27,894 bases of DNA. Source: a virus. Under the pieces are notes generated by a model. It worked only from the letters and a program-made list of their open reading frames with translations, was not told the DNA's origin and made no database searches. Positions 21,148 to 27,894 of the stretch are shown in pieces (position 1 is the first letter of the stretch; each line of letters opens with the position of its first letter). A program made the position numbers and the translations under genes. The stretch is taken from positions 1 to 27,894 of the IMG/VR virus record IMGVR_UViG_3300033153_010272, one strand, 5' to 3'.

Positions 21148-21312
21148 ATGTGTGATTTATGTGAATTGAAAGGTTGTCCGTTTAAACTAACAATTTGTAG
21201 TACATGCGGGATACCATTAATAGTTTCAACAATTCATAAACCGGAGTTTTCAAATGCAGAAAAAGAATTAATTCAGAAGATATTCGTAGGTAGAAAAATA
21301 CGTTGGGAGTAA
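21148..21312 (+). CDS. Small Cys-rich protein
   Basis: This 54-aa ORF starts at ATG 21148 with AGAGGA about ten bases upstream. It has CDLCELKGCPFKLTICSTCG in the first 22 residues, i.e. five Cys in two CxxC pairs plus one, a likely zinc site. The rest (FSNAEKELIQKIFVGRKIRW) is helical. Unknown function. Confidence 0.5.
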   Translation: MCDLCELKGCPFKLTICSTCGIPLIVSTIHKPEFSNAEKELIQKIFVGRKIRWE

Positions 21313-21343
21313 CGCCAAAACAAAGAACACGCTCATTGTCATA

Positions 21344-21371
21344 TTTTATTATAAAAAGATTTATAATAAAA
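21344..21371 (+). promoter_or_regulatory. 12-bp AT hairpin abutting a strong ribosome site
   Basis: TTTTATTATAAA 21344-21355 and TTTATAATAAAA 21360-21371 are perfect complements around AAGA, and GGAGG follows directly. The right arm contains TATAAT (21362-21367), and TTGTCA lies at 21336-21341, but the 20-base spacing is too long for a good promoter. The hairpin may instead affect translation of the gene at 21383 or act as a weak terminator ahead of the portal cluster. Confidence 0.35.
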
Positions 21372-21382
21372 GGAGGTTGGAG

Positions 21383-21562
21383 ATGAAAAAAAGAATAGGA
21401 TTTAAAAAGCGATTTATAGAATTACTATTAAAACTTTCTATTTTAAATTATAAAGAATTATGTTTAATCGGAGCAAAATTGTTTGAAAAGGAAGCTAAAC
21501 TAAGAGGAGAAAAACCAATCAGAAGAGGAGTTTTAAATGCCGATCCCAACTGTAAGACCTAA
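21383..21562 (+). CDS. Hypothetical small protein
   Basis: The protein has 59 aa from the ATG at 21383; AGGAGG at 21371-21376 sets this start over an upstream TTG. It is basic and helical (KRIGFKKRFIELLLKLSIL). No domain recognised. It overlaps the next gene by 26 bases; the last residues (NADPNCKT) are probably not under strong selection. Confidence 0.5.
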   Translation: MKKRIGFKKRFIELLLKLSILNYKELCLIGAKLFEKEAKLRGEKPIRRGVLNADPNCKT

Positions 21563-21809
21563 TGAACAAGAAAAGAAATTTATTGCCCGTTGTCTATCTG
21601 ATCCTACTATGGTTGCAGAATATGAGCAAAAAGTAAGAGCTGGTATATGTTACAGCCAATGGCGGAAAAGTAAAGGAATAAAAGAAAGTTTAAAACAAGG
21701 TGCAAGCGGTGACATTATTCTTGCCAATACTGGACAATTAATTTCAGATGGATATAGTAAAGAGGTAGCCGAGATAATAGCAGAGTTTTATGCAAATGGT
21801 GAATATTGA
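21537..21809 (+). CDS. Conserved phage head-module protein
   Basis: The protein has 90 aa. The opening IPTVRPNEQEKKFIARCLSD, then TMVAEYEQKVRAGICYSQW, is a pattern common in phage head genes (usually MPIPTPRKGE...FI.RCM....M..EFPD...R.AVC.SQW), seen alone or as the N-terminus of prohead proteases. The C-terminal half (SDGYSKEVAEIIAEFYANG) is helical. The start follows AGAAGAGG. It overlaps the portal start (TGATG). Its biochemical role is unknown. Confidence 0.7.
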   Translation: MPIPTVRPNEQEKKFIARCLSDPTMVAEYEQKVRAGICYSQWRKSKGIKESLKQGASGDIILANTGQLISDGYSKEVAEIIAEFYANGEY

Positions 21810-23293
21810 TGTTTGAAGGATTAAAAAGACGCCGACTTGATCAAATATTAGGAATCAAGCAAACAGAATTAGCAATTAAATATATTGAGCAATTGGAAGC
21901 GGAAACATTAAAATCGCTGGATAGTCTGAAAGACAAAGATGAAGATCAGTGGATCGAATTGGGAGCTTCCAGCGAAAAAGAATTAAGTGAGACAGATAGA
22001 CAAGCTACTAAATTTTATTATAAAGAACCCCATGCAAGAAATATTATTCGATTAATTGAGAAATATGTTGTGGGCCGGGGATTTCAAATATCGCCAATGT
22101 CTACCCTTGAATCGGTGGTTGATGTTTGGAAAGAATTCTGGAAACACAACAGGATGGATTTGCGCAAAAAAGAAATTGTACGACGGCTTATGCGAGATGG
22201 TGAAATATTCATTCGATATTTTGATGATGGTGGGATAATAGCTGTACGCTTTATGAATCCAGATAAAATAAATGATCCCGATAAAGAAGATGGAATAGTT
22301 GGGATTTGTACACATGGGATTGAAACCGATAAAGATGATATTGAGAATGTATTGGCATATTGGTACAAGGGCAACAGGATACCTGCCGAAGAAGTAGATC
22401 ATAATAAAATAATGGTTGATTTTGATGTCAAGCGAGGCCGATCATTTTTAGAAATAATTGCACCATTAGTAAAGATGTATAATGATTGGCTCAAAGATCG
22501 GATGAGATTAAATAAGGTTAGAGCGGCGGTTGGATTAGTAAAAAAAGTAACAGGCACGCCGACACAAGCGGCCAACATAGCAATGGCAGACAGGATTAAA
22601 ACCAGCAAACAGTTGGCACCTGATAAAACATCTTATCATAGAGCACCGGAAGGGGTAAGTGTTTTCACTACAAACAAGGGTGTTGAATATGATATGATGG
22701 CACCTAAATTACAAGCGAGCGATGTGAGATATGATGGTAGGGCTATTTTATTAGCGATAGCCACAGGAGTAGGGATGTCTGAATGTATGATTAGCGCTGA
22801 CAGCTCTAATGCCAATTATGCGAGTTCGCTGATTGCTGAGGGCCCGGCAGTAATGGAGATTGAGGATTGGCAAGATTATTTTTCGATAGTATTTGAAAAT
22901 ATTTTTGAGAGAGTTATTAAACATGCTATAGACAGAGGCAAACTGCCGACCCATGAAATATATAAGAAGAAAATGCCAAAAGAAAAAAACGGCACAACTA
23001 TAACAGTAGAGGAAGAGGTAAGAGAGCCTGTCAGTACAGAATGCAATATAATATTTCCTGAGATTGTAGCCAGGGATATAAAAAAACTATGTGAAGCTTT
23101 GGTGTTGCAAAGAAACGAAGGTTGGATTTCAGACCATACCGCGGCCGCCGATCTTGACCGGGACTATGAAGCAGAACAGGAATTAATCCGGCAAGAAGAA
23201 GAAAACGAAACGGGCGGTGAGGCACCATTACCAGAAGACAAAGAAGATGAGGCATTCAGGAAAGCAGCAAAAGAAGAATTACCAAAAGAATGA
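21809..23293 (+). CDS. Portal protein
   Basis: The protein has 494 aa from the ATG at 21809. Portal marks are FYYKEPHARNIIRLIEKYVV with GRGFQ, RRLMRDGEIFIRYFDDGGII, FMNPDKINDPD, GRSFLEIIAPLVKMYNDWLK followed by DRMRLNKVRAAVG (the long crown and wing helices), and GVGMSECMISADSSNANYAS. The C-terminus is acidic (EEENETGGEAPLPEDKEDE). It forms the dodecameric ring at the capsid vertex through which the terminase pumps DNA. It is intact, unlike its neighbours on both sides. It overlaps the next gene by ATGA. Confidence 0.88.
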   Translation: MFEGLKRRRLDQILGIKQTELAIKYIEQLEAETLKSLDSLKDKDEDQWIELGASSEKELSETDRQATKFYYKEPHARNIIRLIEKYVVGRGFQISPMSTLESVVDVWKEFWKHNRMDLRKKEIVRRLMRDGEIFIRYFDDGGIIAVRFMNPDKINDPDKEDGIVGICTHGIETDKDDIENVLAYWYKGNRIPAEEVDHNKIMVDFDVKRGRSFLEIIAPLVKMYNDWLKDRMRLNKVRAAVGLVKKVTGTPTQAANIAMADRIKTSKQLAPDKTSYHRAPEGVSVFTTNKGVEYDMMAPKLQASDVRYDGRAILLAIATGVGMSECMISADSSNANYASSLIAEGPAVMEIEDWQDYFSIVFENIFERVIKHAIDRGKLPTHEIYKKKMPKEKNGTTITVEEEVREPVSTECNIIFPEIVARDIKKLCEALVLQRNEGWISDHTAAADLDRDYEAEQELIRQEEENETGGEAPLPEDKEDEAFRKAAKEELPKE

Positions 23294-23664
23294 CAATAGA
23301 TGAAGCCGATAAAAAAAATAAAGCCGCTATATTAAAAGGCCGTAAAGTGCATCTATCTTATCAGGAGGTAAGTGAAAAACAATTATGGCGGACATATAAA
23401 AAGGCTGCCGGGAAGATCGGCACTAAAATAATGCTTGAAGAAGCGCCGATACCAAAAGCGAAATTAAGAGTATTATTAAATAGCATAGATAATGAAATAA
23501 AACGGTTAGATAATCGAGTATTAAATTCTATTAATGTTGCAATAAATAAATCGGTTAAAATGGGAATAGATAACTCGATAGATCGGTTATCAGTATACAG
23601 AGATCTACTTTTGTTATTGATCCGACATCTTCAGTATTTAATAGTATTTACCATGATGCAATAA
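23290..23664 (+). CDS. MuF/SPP1 gp7-like head protein, N-terminal fragment
   Basis: The ORF has 124 aa, of which about the first 100 look genuine: a basic N-terminus, then YQEVSEKQLWRTYKKAAGKI and a helical region VLNSINVAINKSVKMGIDNS typical of the F-like minor head proteins. The final residues after SIDRLSVYRD are out-of-frame reading. The true continuation lies in the frame from about 23574. The lesion is therefore between about 23575 and 23620. Confidence 0.7.
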   Translation: MTIDEADKKNKAAILKGRKVHLSYQEVSEKQLWRTYKKAAGKIGTKIMLEEAPIPKAKLRVLLNSIDNEIKRLDNRVLNSINVAINKSVKMGIDNSIDRLSVYRDLLLLLIRHLQYLIVFTMMQ

Positions 23665-24212
23665 GAGCATTATTTCGCAGACCGCTTGATGGTATTGAAT
23701 TAAGTGAAAGAGTATGGGATGTCCATAAAACAACTATAACTCAAATAAGACGATTAATAGCTAAAGGTTATTTATATGGCGAGCCGAGTTATTCTATTGC
23801 GCAACAAGTAAGGCGAATGTTATTAATATCCGATTCGGATATGAGAACAAAAAAATGGAAAGCTTTTTTTAAAGAGCATCCTCCGGGTCGGGGAGTTTAT
23901 AAGTCTGCTTATAAAAATACTGAAAGAATTATGCGGACAGAAACAAATAATGCTTTCAGATTAGCGCAAAGTGAATATGCAAAAAGCCGGGCATGGATTA
24001 CCGGAGTTAAGTGGAATAGAGTAGCCGGGGCAATAGAATGCGGGGAATGCGATACTTACGCATCACAGGATTTATATGGATTGGGAAGCGGTATTTATCC
24101 TGGTGGAGAAATACCAATATCGCATCCTCAGTGCTTATGTTACTTGACCGATGTTATAAGAAGAGATATTTTAAAAAGTGGAGCAACTGTAAATGTTACA
24201 AAAAGCACTTGA
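23574..24212 (+). CDS. MuF/SPP1 gp7-like head protein, C-terminal fragment
   Basis: The frame is open from 23574 and gains sense at STFVIDPTSSVFNSIYHDAI, then GYLYGEPSYSIAQQVRRML. The F-like core follows: YKNTERIMRTETNNAFRLAQ (the conserved R.ART.E helix), VAGAIECGECDTYASQDLYG and ISHPQCLCYLTDV with the final HP.C.C. Such proteins sit on the portal or inside the head and sometimes carry C-terminal toxins; none is attached here. No start is needed if the upstream fragment is joined. Confidence 0.75.
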   Translation, partial: LDRSVISIQRSTFVIDPTSSVFNSIYHDAIRALFRRPLDGIELSERVWDVHKTTITQIRRLIAKGYLYGEPSYSIAQQVRRMLLISDSDMRTKKWKAFFKEHPPGRGVYKSAYKNTERIMRTETNNAFRLAQSEYAKSRAWITGVKWNRVAGAIECGECDTYASQDLYGLGSGIYPGGEIPISHPQCLCYLTDVIRRDILKSGATVNVTKST

Positions 24213-24224
24213 CAAAAATATAAT
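24196..24224 (+). promoter_or_regulatory. Sigma70-like promoter candidate before the scaffold/capsid genes
   Basis: TTACAA at 24196-24201 and a perfect TATAAT at 24219-24224 are 17 bases apart. A TTGACA at 24209-24214 overlaps but has no box at the right distance (TATATA at 24237 is 22 bases on). The 48-base gap to the gene at 24261 is one of the few gaps in the head module, and capsid genes often need their own strong promoter. Confidence 0.4.
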
Positions 24225-24260
24225 AAATAGAAAGACTATATATAGTAAGGAGTTTTTATA

Positions 24261-24707
24261 ATGGGAAAAACCACTACGAAAGAAATGGGTAGGGTTAAAG
24301 TTGAACAAAAATATGTTAATCATATTGAACAAGGGTTATCTCTATCTGGTGGCGTGATGATGAATGAACTGGGAGCTAATCTTGCATTAAAGTTTGGCGG
24401 TTGGAAAAAGGCCATGGATGATGCAGGGAATCTTGATTCAGACACAAAGGTCAGGATTAGTGAAAAAAGATTAGTTGGAGAAGAACAGATTAAGGCGGCT
24501 TTATTAAAAGCAAGAAATGCACGCAAAGATGCGGAAGAATTAAGAAGAAAAGAAAACCATAAATATTTGAAAATTGTAATTGCTTACATAAAAGAAAATT
24601 ATGGTGAAGAACGGCGGGAAATCATAAATGAACCAAATAGCAGATTAGTTGGTTATGGAGACCGGATAGAGATAGATAAAAACAGGCATCTGCATAAATT
24701 ATGGTAA
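24261..24707 (+). CDS. Hypothetical head-module protein
   Basis: The protein has 148 aa with AAGGAG eight bases before the ATG. It starts with a beta-like or extended part (GLSLSGGVMMNELGANLALK) and continues with a charged helix (EEQIKAALLKARNARKDAEE) and EERREIINEPNSRLVGYGDR. No family recognised; position between the MuF-like protein and the protease suggests a head role. Confidence 0.6.
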   Translation: MGKTTTKEMGRVKVEQKYVNHIEQGLSLSGGVMMNELGANLALKFGGWKKAMDDAGNLDSDTKVRISEKRLVGEEQIKAALLKARNARKDAEELRRKENHKYLKIVIAYIKENYGEERREIINEPNSRLVGYGDRIEIDKNRHLHKLW

Positions 24708-25745
24708 GTGGATAAAGTAACAAATAATGTTTTATATGCTGTTTATTTAGACCAGCAAGTTCAGAAAATATTAGAACAAGACTCAAGTCAGCGAGCATGG
24801 GCTGATGTAGATAAAAGTAAACTACCTAGATCGTGCTTTCTGTGGATAGAAGACCCTAATAAAAAAGCAACATGGCATTTACCGTATCGGGAAGGCACGG
24901 GCGGACTAGATCCCGATACAAAAATGTATCGCAGCGCAGGGCCGGTTAACCTTGGCGCTCTACGAGCTATTGCTGCTGCTTTGGGCGGGGCAAGAACCGG
25001 CACGCCAATGAAAGTACCTTCTGAAATAAGATCAAAAATCAAGAAATTACTCCAAAGATATAATATAGGCGAATACAAAGAAAACAAGCAGGGGGATAAA
25101 GTGGATATTGAAATTAGAGAAGCTATAATTGATAGACAGTTTGTAGAAAACAGTATTGATAAAGAAGCACGAATAATAAAAAATGTTGCTATCTTACGGC
25201 CAACATCTTCTAACACATATATTAAGGGTACTAAAGGCACAAAATTTTCAGAACAGGCATTAAAAGATATTGCAAAATTGATAACTGGAAAGAAATTTTA
25301 TATAGATCATGCGAGTGAAAGTGAGGATCGAGATAATAGAGGCGTTCGGAAAACAAGCGATTTAGCTGGATATTTTGAAAATGGCCGATTAGAAAACAAT
25401 GTTGTAAGAGCTGATATTCATTATTTAAAAACAAATGCAGAAAGGCTTGAAGATCTAGTTGACAACATGGCCGATAAAGTGGGATTATCAATACATGCTT
25501 TCGGGCCGATGAGTATAGATCGAGATAATAATGTTGGCGTTACGGAAAGCATTAGCAAATTAGCATCCGCCGATCTTGTAACCGAGACAGGATCAACAAT
25601 AAATCTATTTGAATCTAAACATGGAGAGGAAGAGATTGAGGAAATGGATTATACAAAAATCGAATTAAAAGAGCTAAAAGAATCACGGCCTGATATTATA
25701 GAGGCTGTGCAGAGCGAGGTAAAAGAGAATATGCAGAAAATCTAA
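24708..25745 (+). CDS. Prohead protease-scaffold protein, N-terminal fragment
   Basis: The GTG at 24708 directly follows the previous stop; no good ribosome site is seen, so coupling is likely. Residues 30-120 carry the phage domain WADVDKSKLPRSCFLWIEDP, KKATWHLPYREGTGGLDPDT and LGALRAIAAALGGARTGTPM, common at the N-terminus of prohead proteins. Residues 140-310 (VAILRPTSSNTYIKGTKGTK, KFYIDHASESEDRDN, DKVGLSIHAFGPMSID) read as a capsid maturation protease-like domain; H of YIDHAS and S of GLSIHA are candidate catalytic residues. The acidic coiled coil that follows is cut at a TAA (25743-25745) by what looks like one extra A. Confidence 0.7.
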   Translation: MDKVTNNVLYAVYLDQQVQKILEQDSSQRAWADVDKSKLPRSCFLWIEDPNKKATWHLPYREGTGGLDPDTKMYRSAGPVNLGALRAIAAALGGARTGTPMKVPSEIRSKIKKLLQRYNIGEYKENKQGDKVDIEIREAIIDRQFVENSIDKEARIIKNVAILRPTSSNTYIKGTKGTKFSEQALKDIAKLITGKKFYIDHASESEDRDNRGVRKTSDLAGYFENGRLENNVVRADIHYLKTNAERLEDLVDNMADKVGLSIHAFGPMSIDRDNNVGVTESISKLASADLVTETGSTINLFESKHGEEEIEEMDYTKIELKELKESRPDIIEAVQSEVKENMQKI

Positions 25746-26085
25746 TGAAACTTTAACCAAAGAAAATATCGACTTGAAAAAAAAGGTTGATGAAGCCGAG
25801 GTTAAAGAAGCTGCCAGAAATCGAGAGGTGAAAATTCTTGAATTTATCGAGGTGTCAAAGCTAAAAGATAATAAAGAATTTGTAACACCAAGGTTTATGG
25901 AATCTTTGAGAGATGGAAAAGATGAGGCGGATATAAAGGCTCTCATCGAGGATCGAGTAAAATTGATCGAAAAGTCACGAGAAGGCGTCAATGGCATGGG
26001 CGATGAAACCAATACTGATGGTGAGCAGACCCAAGAAGTCCTTGAGGCAAAAAAGAAAGAGTACGAGGCAGTTATAAATGAGTAA
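25741..26085 (+). CDS. Prohead protease-scaffold protein, C-terminal scaffold part
   Basis: The frame from 25741 reads SNETLTKENIDLKKKVDEAE, then VKEAARNREVKILEFIEVSK, ADIKALIEDRVKLIEKSREG and ends EVLEAKKKEYEAVINE. This charged coiled coil is the usual C-terminus of scaffold domains. Reading AGAAAATCT as AGAAATCT joins it to the upstream frame as ...ENMQKSNETLTKEN, so a single-base difference separates the two. It overlaps the decoration protein start by eight bases. Confidence 0.7.
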   Translation, partial: SNETLTKENIDLKKKVDEAEVKEAARNREVKILEFIEVSKLKDNKEFVTPRFMESLRDGKDEADIKALIEDRVKLIEKSREGVNGMGDETNTDGEQTQEVLEAKKKEYEAVINE

Positions 26086-26533
26086 CAAAATGCGATACAG
26101 ATGGGGCCCGCTTGTTTTGAAGTGGGTTGATAAATCTGCAACTGTAGATGTTGAACAGGGCGATATGCTGAAATGGGTTGCTGGTGGAACAGTAACTCCA
26201 TGTACTACATCTGCTGATTCAAAAAATCTGGTTGGGATTGCTATGAGTGCATCCCCGACAAGTGATGCGAGTGGCCAGAGTGTAAGAATGGCAGAAATCG
26301 GGCATGGTACGGTTTTTGAAATGACCGTTGACGATAGTTCAACATATACTGTTGGCACATATTTTAAAATTACCGGAAATCAGACGCTTGATTCGATGGG
26401 AGAAATGACTACCATTTCTTCTTCAGCGACTAATGCGGTGGCGGTAAGCATCCAGGAATTGGGAACAGCAGGAACAGAGGTTCTAGTGCAGTTCTTACCT
26501 GGAAAATTCCAGGCTGAAATATTGGCGTTATAA
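26078..26533 (+). CDS. Head decoration / capsid stabilising protein
   Basis: The protein has 151 aa of mainly beta strands and Thr/Ser-rich loops: ATVDVEQGDMLKWVAGGTVT, NLVGIAMSASPTSD, VRMAEIGHGTVFEMTVDDSS, YTVGTYFKITGNQTLDSMGE. The pattern of 'V.QGD..KW' followed by 'LVGIA' and 'G.VFE' is that of DUF2190-like or cement proteins that lie between the protease and the major capsid protein in many siphoviruses. It likely binds the mature shell. Confidence 0.65.
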   Translation: MSNKMRYRWGPLVLKWVDKSATVDVEQGDMLKWVAGGTVTPCTTSADSKNLVGIAMSASPTSDASGQSVRMAEIGHGTVFEMTVDDSSTYTVGTYFKITGNQTLDSMGEMTTISSSATNAVAVSIQELGTAGTEVLVQFLPGKFQAEILAL

Positions 26534-26543
26534 GGATTATCTA

Positions 26544-27689
26544 ATGAATTATACAAGACTTAAAGAATTATACGAGAGCGACGGAGAAAAAAGGTTCGCT
26601 GTCAATATGCTTAACATGATCCATGAGGGGAAACTCAACGCCGAGAATTTTTCACTCAAGGGACTGTGGGAAGCAATGGGAAGACCGGATTTTGCAAGAG
26701 ATAGAAACATCTTAGACAGAGCGGTAACCGAGGCAGAATTTAAAGAGGCCGTGGATAGCTCGACTTTCCCGAAAATAACTGGAGCACTAATTAACAAAGT
26801 GGTGCAGGAAGCCTATGATCTGGAATATGGCATAGGTTTTCAGTTGGTTACAAAAATACCATCTACTCAAAAAGATGATGTTATTGTCGGTTTTGCTGAC
26901 GATGATACCATGCAAGAAGTGCCGGAACTGATGCCTTATCAGGAAGGTTCGGTTACTGAGAAATATCATAAAGTTAAAAACAGAAAATGGGGTCGGATTA
27001 TTTCGGTGTCTGAAGAAATGGTAAAATTCGACAAGACACACCAGATTGTAAACAGAGCAAGGCGTGTTGGGGAAATGGCAAAAGCGAAACAAGAGGAAAT
27101 CATCATAAGTGCAGTTACGGAATATGTTTCTACTGGTGAATATGCCTCATGGCGGCCGGGCGGAACAGCAACTACATTATATAATTCAGCATCAGCTGAT
27201 CCCTATACCAGCGATACGCTAAACAACTTGGGAACCAATACGCTTGCCGATGAAACCGATCTTGATGCAGCAACTGCGGCTATGGCTAGTTATACGGATG
27301 AGAATGGAACTTTACTGGCATTAGTACCGAAAGTTTTATTTACTTCGATGGCCCTTATGGGTGTCGGAAGGACAATTACCAGATCGAAACAGAATGTTAT
27401 ATTGACTGCGCCTGCGGGCAATTTCAATGTGTATTCTCAAGAAATGGGAATTAAGCATCTTTACAGTCCGTATGTGGATAGTCTGAAGGGTGCTAAATAT
27501 TGGTATTATGGCGATCCAAAAAAACAATTTGTTTATACTGAAGTATTTCCTCTTAGGACTTTTCAGGCTAAGAAAGGGAATGATCAGGAATTCGAGAGAG
27601 ATGTTCTTTTTCGCTTTAAAGCCCGGTTCATGGGCGGCTGCGGAGCGATAACAAATCGCTATGTGTTTGCCTCCACCGGCGCGAGTTAA
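26544..27689 (+). CDS. Major capsid protein, HK97-fold type
   Basis: The protein has 381 aa. After a helical N-terminus come FKEAVDSSTFPKITGALINK, VQEAYDLEYGIGFQLVTKIP, KVKNRKWGRIISVSEEMVKF (a beta hairpin of the E-loop/P-domain type), then RVGEMAKAKQEEIIISAVTE (the spine helix). The A-domain part includes TLLALVPKVLFTSMALMGVG and YYGDPKKQFVYTEVFPLRTF, ending VLFRFKARFMGGCGAITNRY. The order (protease, decoration, capsid) and length fit. AAGGAT lies upstream of the ATG. The gene is intact. Confidence 0.85.
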   Translation: MNYTRLKELYESDGEKRFAVNMLNMIHEGKLNAENFSLKGLWEAMGRPDFARDRNILDRAVTEAEFKEAVDSSTFPKITGALINKVVQEAYDLEYGIGFQLVTKIPSTQKDDVIVGFADDDTMQEVPELMPYQEGSVTEKYHKVKNRKWGRIISVSEEMVKFDKTHQIVNRARRVGEMAKAKQEEIIISAVTEYVSTGEYASWRPGGTATTLYNSASADPYTSDTLNNLGTNTLADETDLDAATAAMASYTDENGTLLALVPKVLFTSMALMGVGRTITRSKQNVILTAPAGNFNVYSQEMGIKHLYSPYVDSLKGAKYWYYGDPKKQFVYTEVFPLRTFQAKKGNDQEFERDVLFRFKARFMGGCGAITNRYVFASTGAS

Positions 27690-27699
27690 GAGGTTATAA

Positions 27700-27894
27700 A
27701 TGAGTACTGTAACTGATATGCTGGCTACTCTTGATGCAAAAATTGCTACTATTATAGCAAGTCCTAATGACATTGCATCTTATAAATTGGGCCAGAAATC
27801 GGTTAATAAAAGCGAGATTTTAAATACTTTACTGAAGGCAAGGGCTCAATATCAGGCCCTTGCCGAGGTAGAGCCGTATGAAGACATCCGGCAT
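27700..27894 (+). CDS. Head-completion-like protein, 3'-incomplete
   Basis: The ORF starts at ATG 27700, with GAGG ahead of it, and is open to the right edge (65 codons). It reads VTDMLATLDAKIATIIASPN, IASYKLGQKSVNKSEILNTL and AQYQALAEVEPYEDIRH. Short proteins of the form '..I..I....SY.(I/L)G...V.....L...L..R..Y...' often follow the capsid gene in tailed phages. An inverted repeat (GGCAAGGGC 27837-27845, GCCCTTGCC 27856-27864) lies within it. Confidence 0.6.
   Translation, partial: MSTVTDMLATLDAKIATIIASPNDIASYKLGQKSVNKSEILNTLLKARAQYQALAEVEPYEDIRH

Noticed and set aside
24209-24242. TTGACA with TATATA as the main promoter
   Set aside because: The spacing of 22 bases is too long; the overlapping TTACAA-17-TATAAT is the better candidate and is the one reported.
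3085-26085. Alternative genetic code (TGA or TAG recoded) as the cause of the split genes
   Set aside because: TGA is used as a normal stop in many ATGA overlaps (1313, 2583, 5889, 13202, 13912, 19690) and TAG ends intact genes (for example 1748-1750 and 16255-16257). Most breaks also need a frame change, not just read-through.
27837-27864. Inverted repeat GGCAAGGGC/GCCCTTGCC as a terminator
   Set aside because: It lies inside an open reading frame that continues to the window edge and has no T-run after it.

Overview
The window is AT-rich and nearly fully coding, with every convincing gene on the + strand. Genes often overlap by four bases (ATGA) and carry strong GGAGG-type ribosome sites. 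The gene content is that of a tailed phage or prophage of the class Caudoviricetes. The order runs from replication genes on the left to packaging and head genes on the right, and the head module continues past the right edge. No integrase, lysis or tail gene is visible. Two proteins have cleavable signal peptides, one of them ends like an outer-membrane barrel, and the solute-binding protein has no lipobox. This points to a diderm host; the style of the signal peptides recalls spirochaetes, but that is only an inference.

Layout. 1-350: end of a small MmpS-like lipoprotein. 350-548: non-coding stretch with palindromes and a three-tier hairpin. 549-6119: early genes: ParB-like protein, replisome organiser, broken MazG-like pyrophosphohydrolase, broken DnaC-like helicase loader, many small CxxC zinc-ribbon proteins, a YopX protein, a Lar-like protein and a stand-alone S4-domain protein. 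6105-8079: an RNA module of three tandem Y-RNA-like genes, the middle one carrying a circularly permuted tRNA-like domain, followed by a Ro60 (TROVE) gene that is open only in three fragments. 8120-12531: a beta-barrel-like protein, then a CUT1-type sugar ABC transporter (binding protein and two permeases, no ATPase) and two paralogous small membrane proteins. 12528-15054: two adjacent SpsF/NeuA-like nucleotidyltransferases and a glycoside-hydrolase-like protein. 15055-17697: a small hypothetical gene, a YopX protein, a RecU-like nuclease, a small hypothetical gene and a ParB-methyltransferase fusion. 17675-27894: terminase small and large subunits, small accessory genes, portal, MuF-like head protein, protease/scaffold, decoration protein, major capsid protein and a further head gene.

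The most notable features are the phage-borne Y RNA/Ro60 module and the sugar transport/glycan cargo between the replication and packaging modules. About eight genes are interrupted by indels or missing internal segments. At two sites (near 8880 and 25740) the lesion looks like one base in an A-run, which raises the question of consensus error; elsewhere tens of bases of conserved protein appear to be missing. Whether this is true decay or an assembly problem decides how much of the Ro60, transporter and terminase modules is functional.
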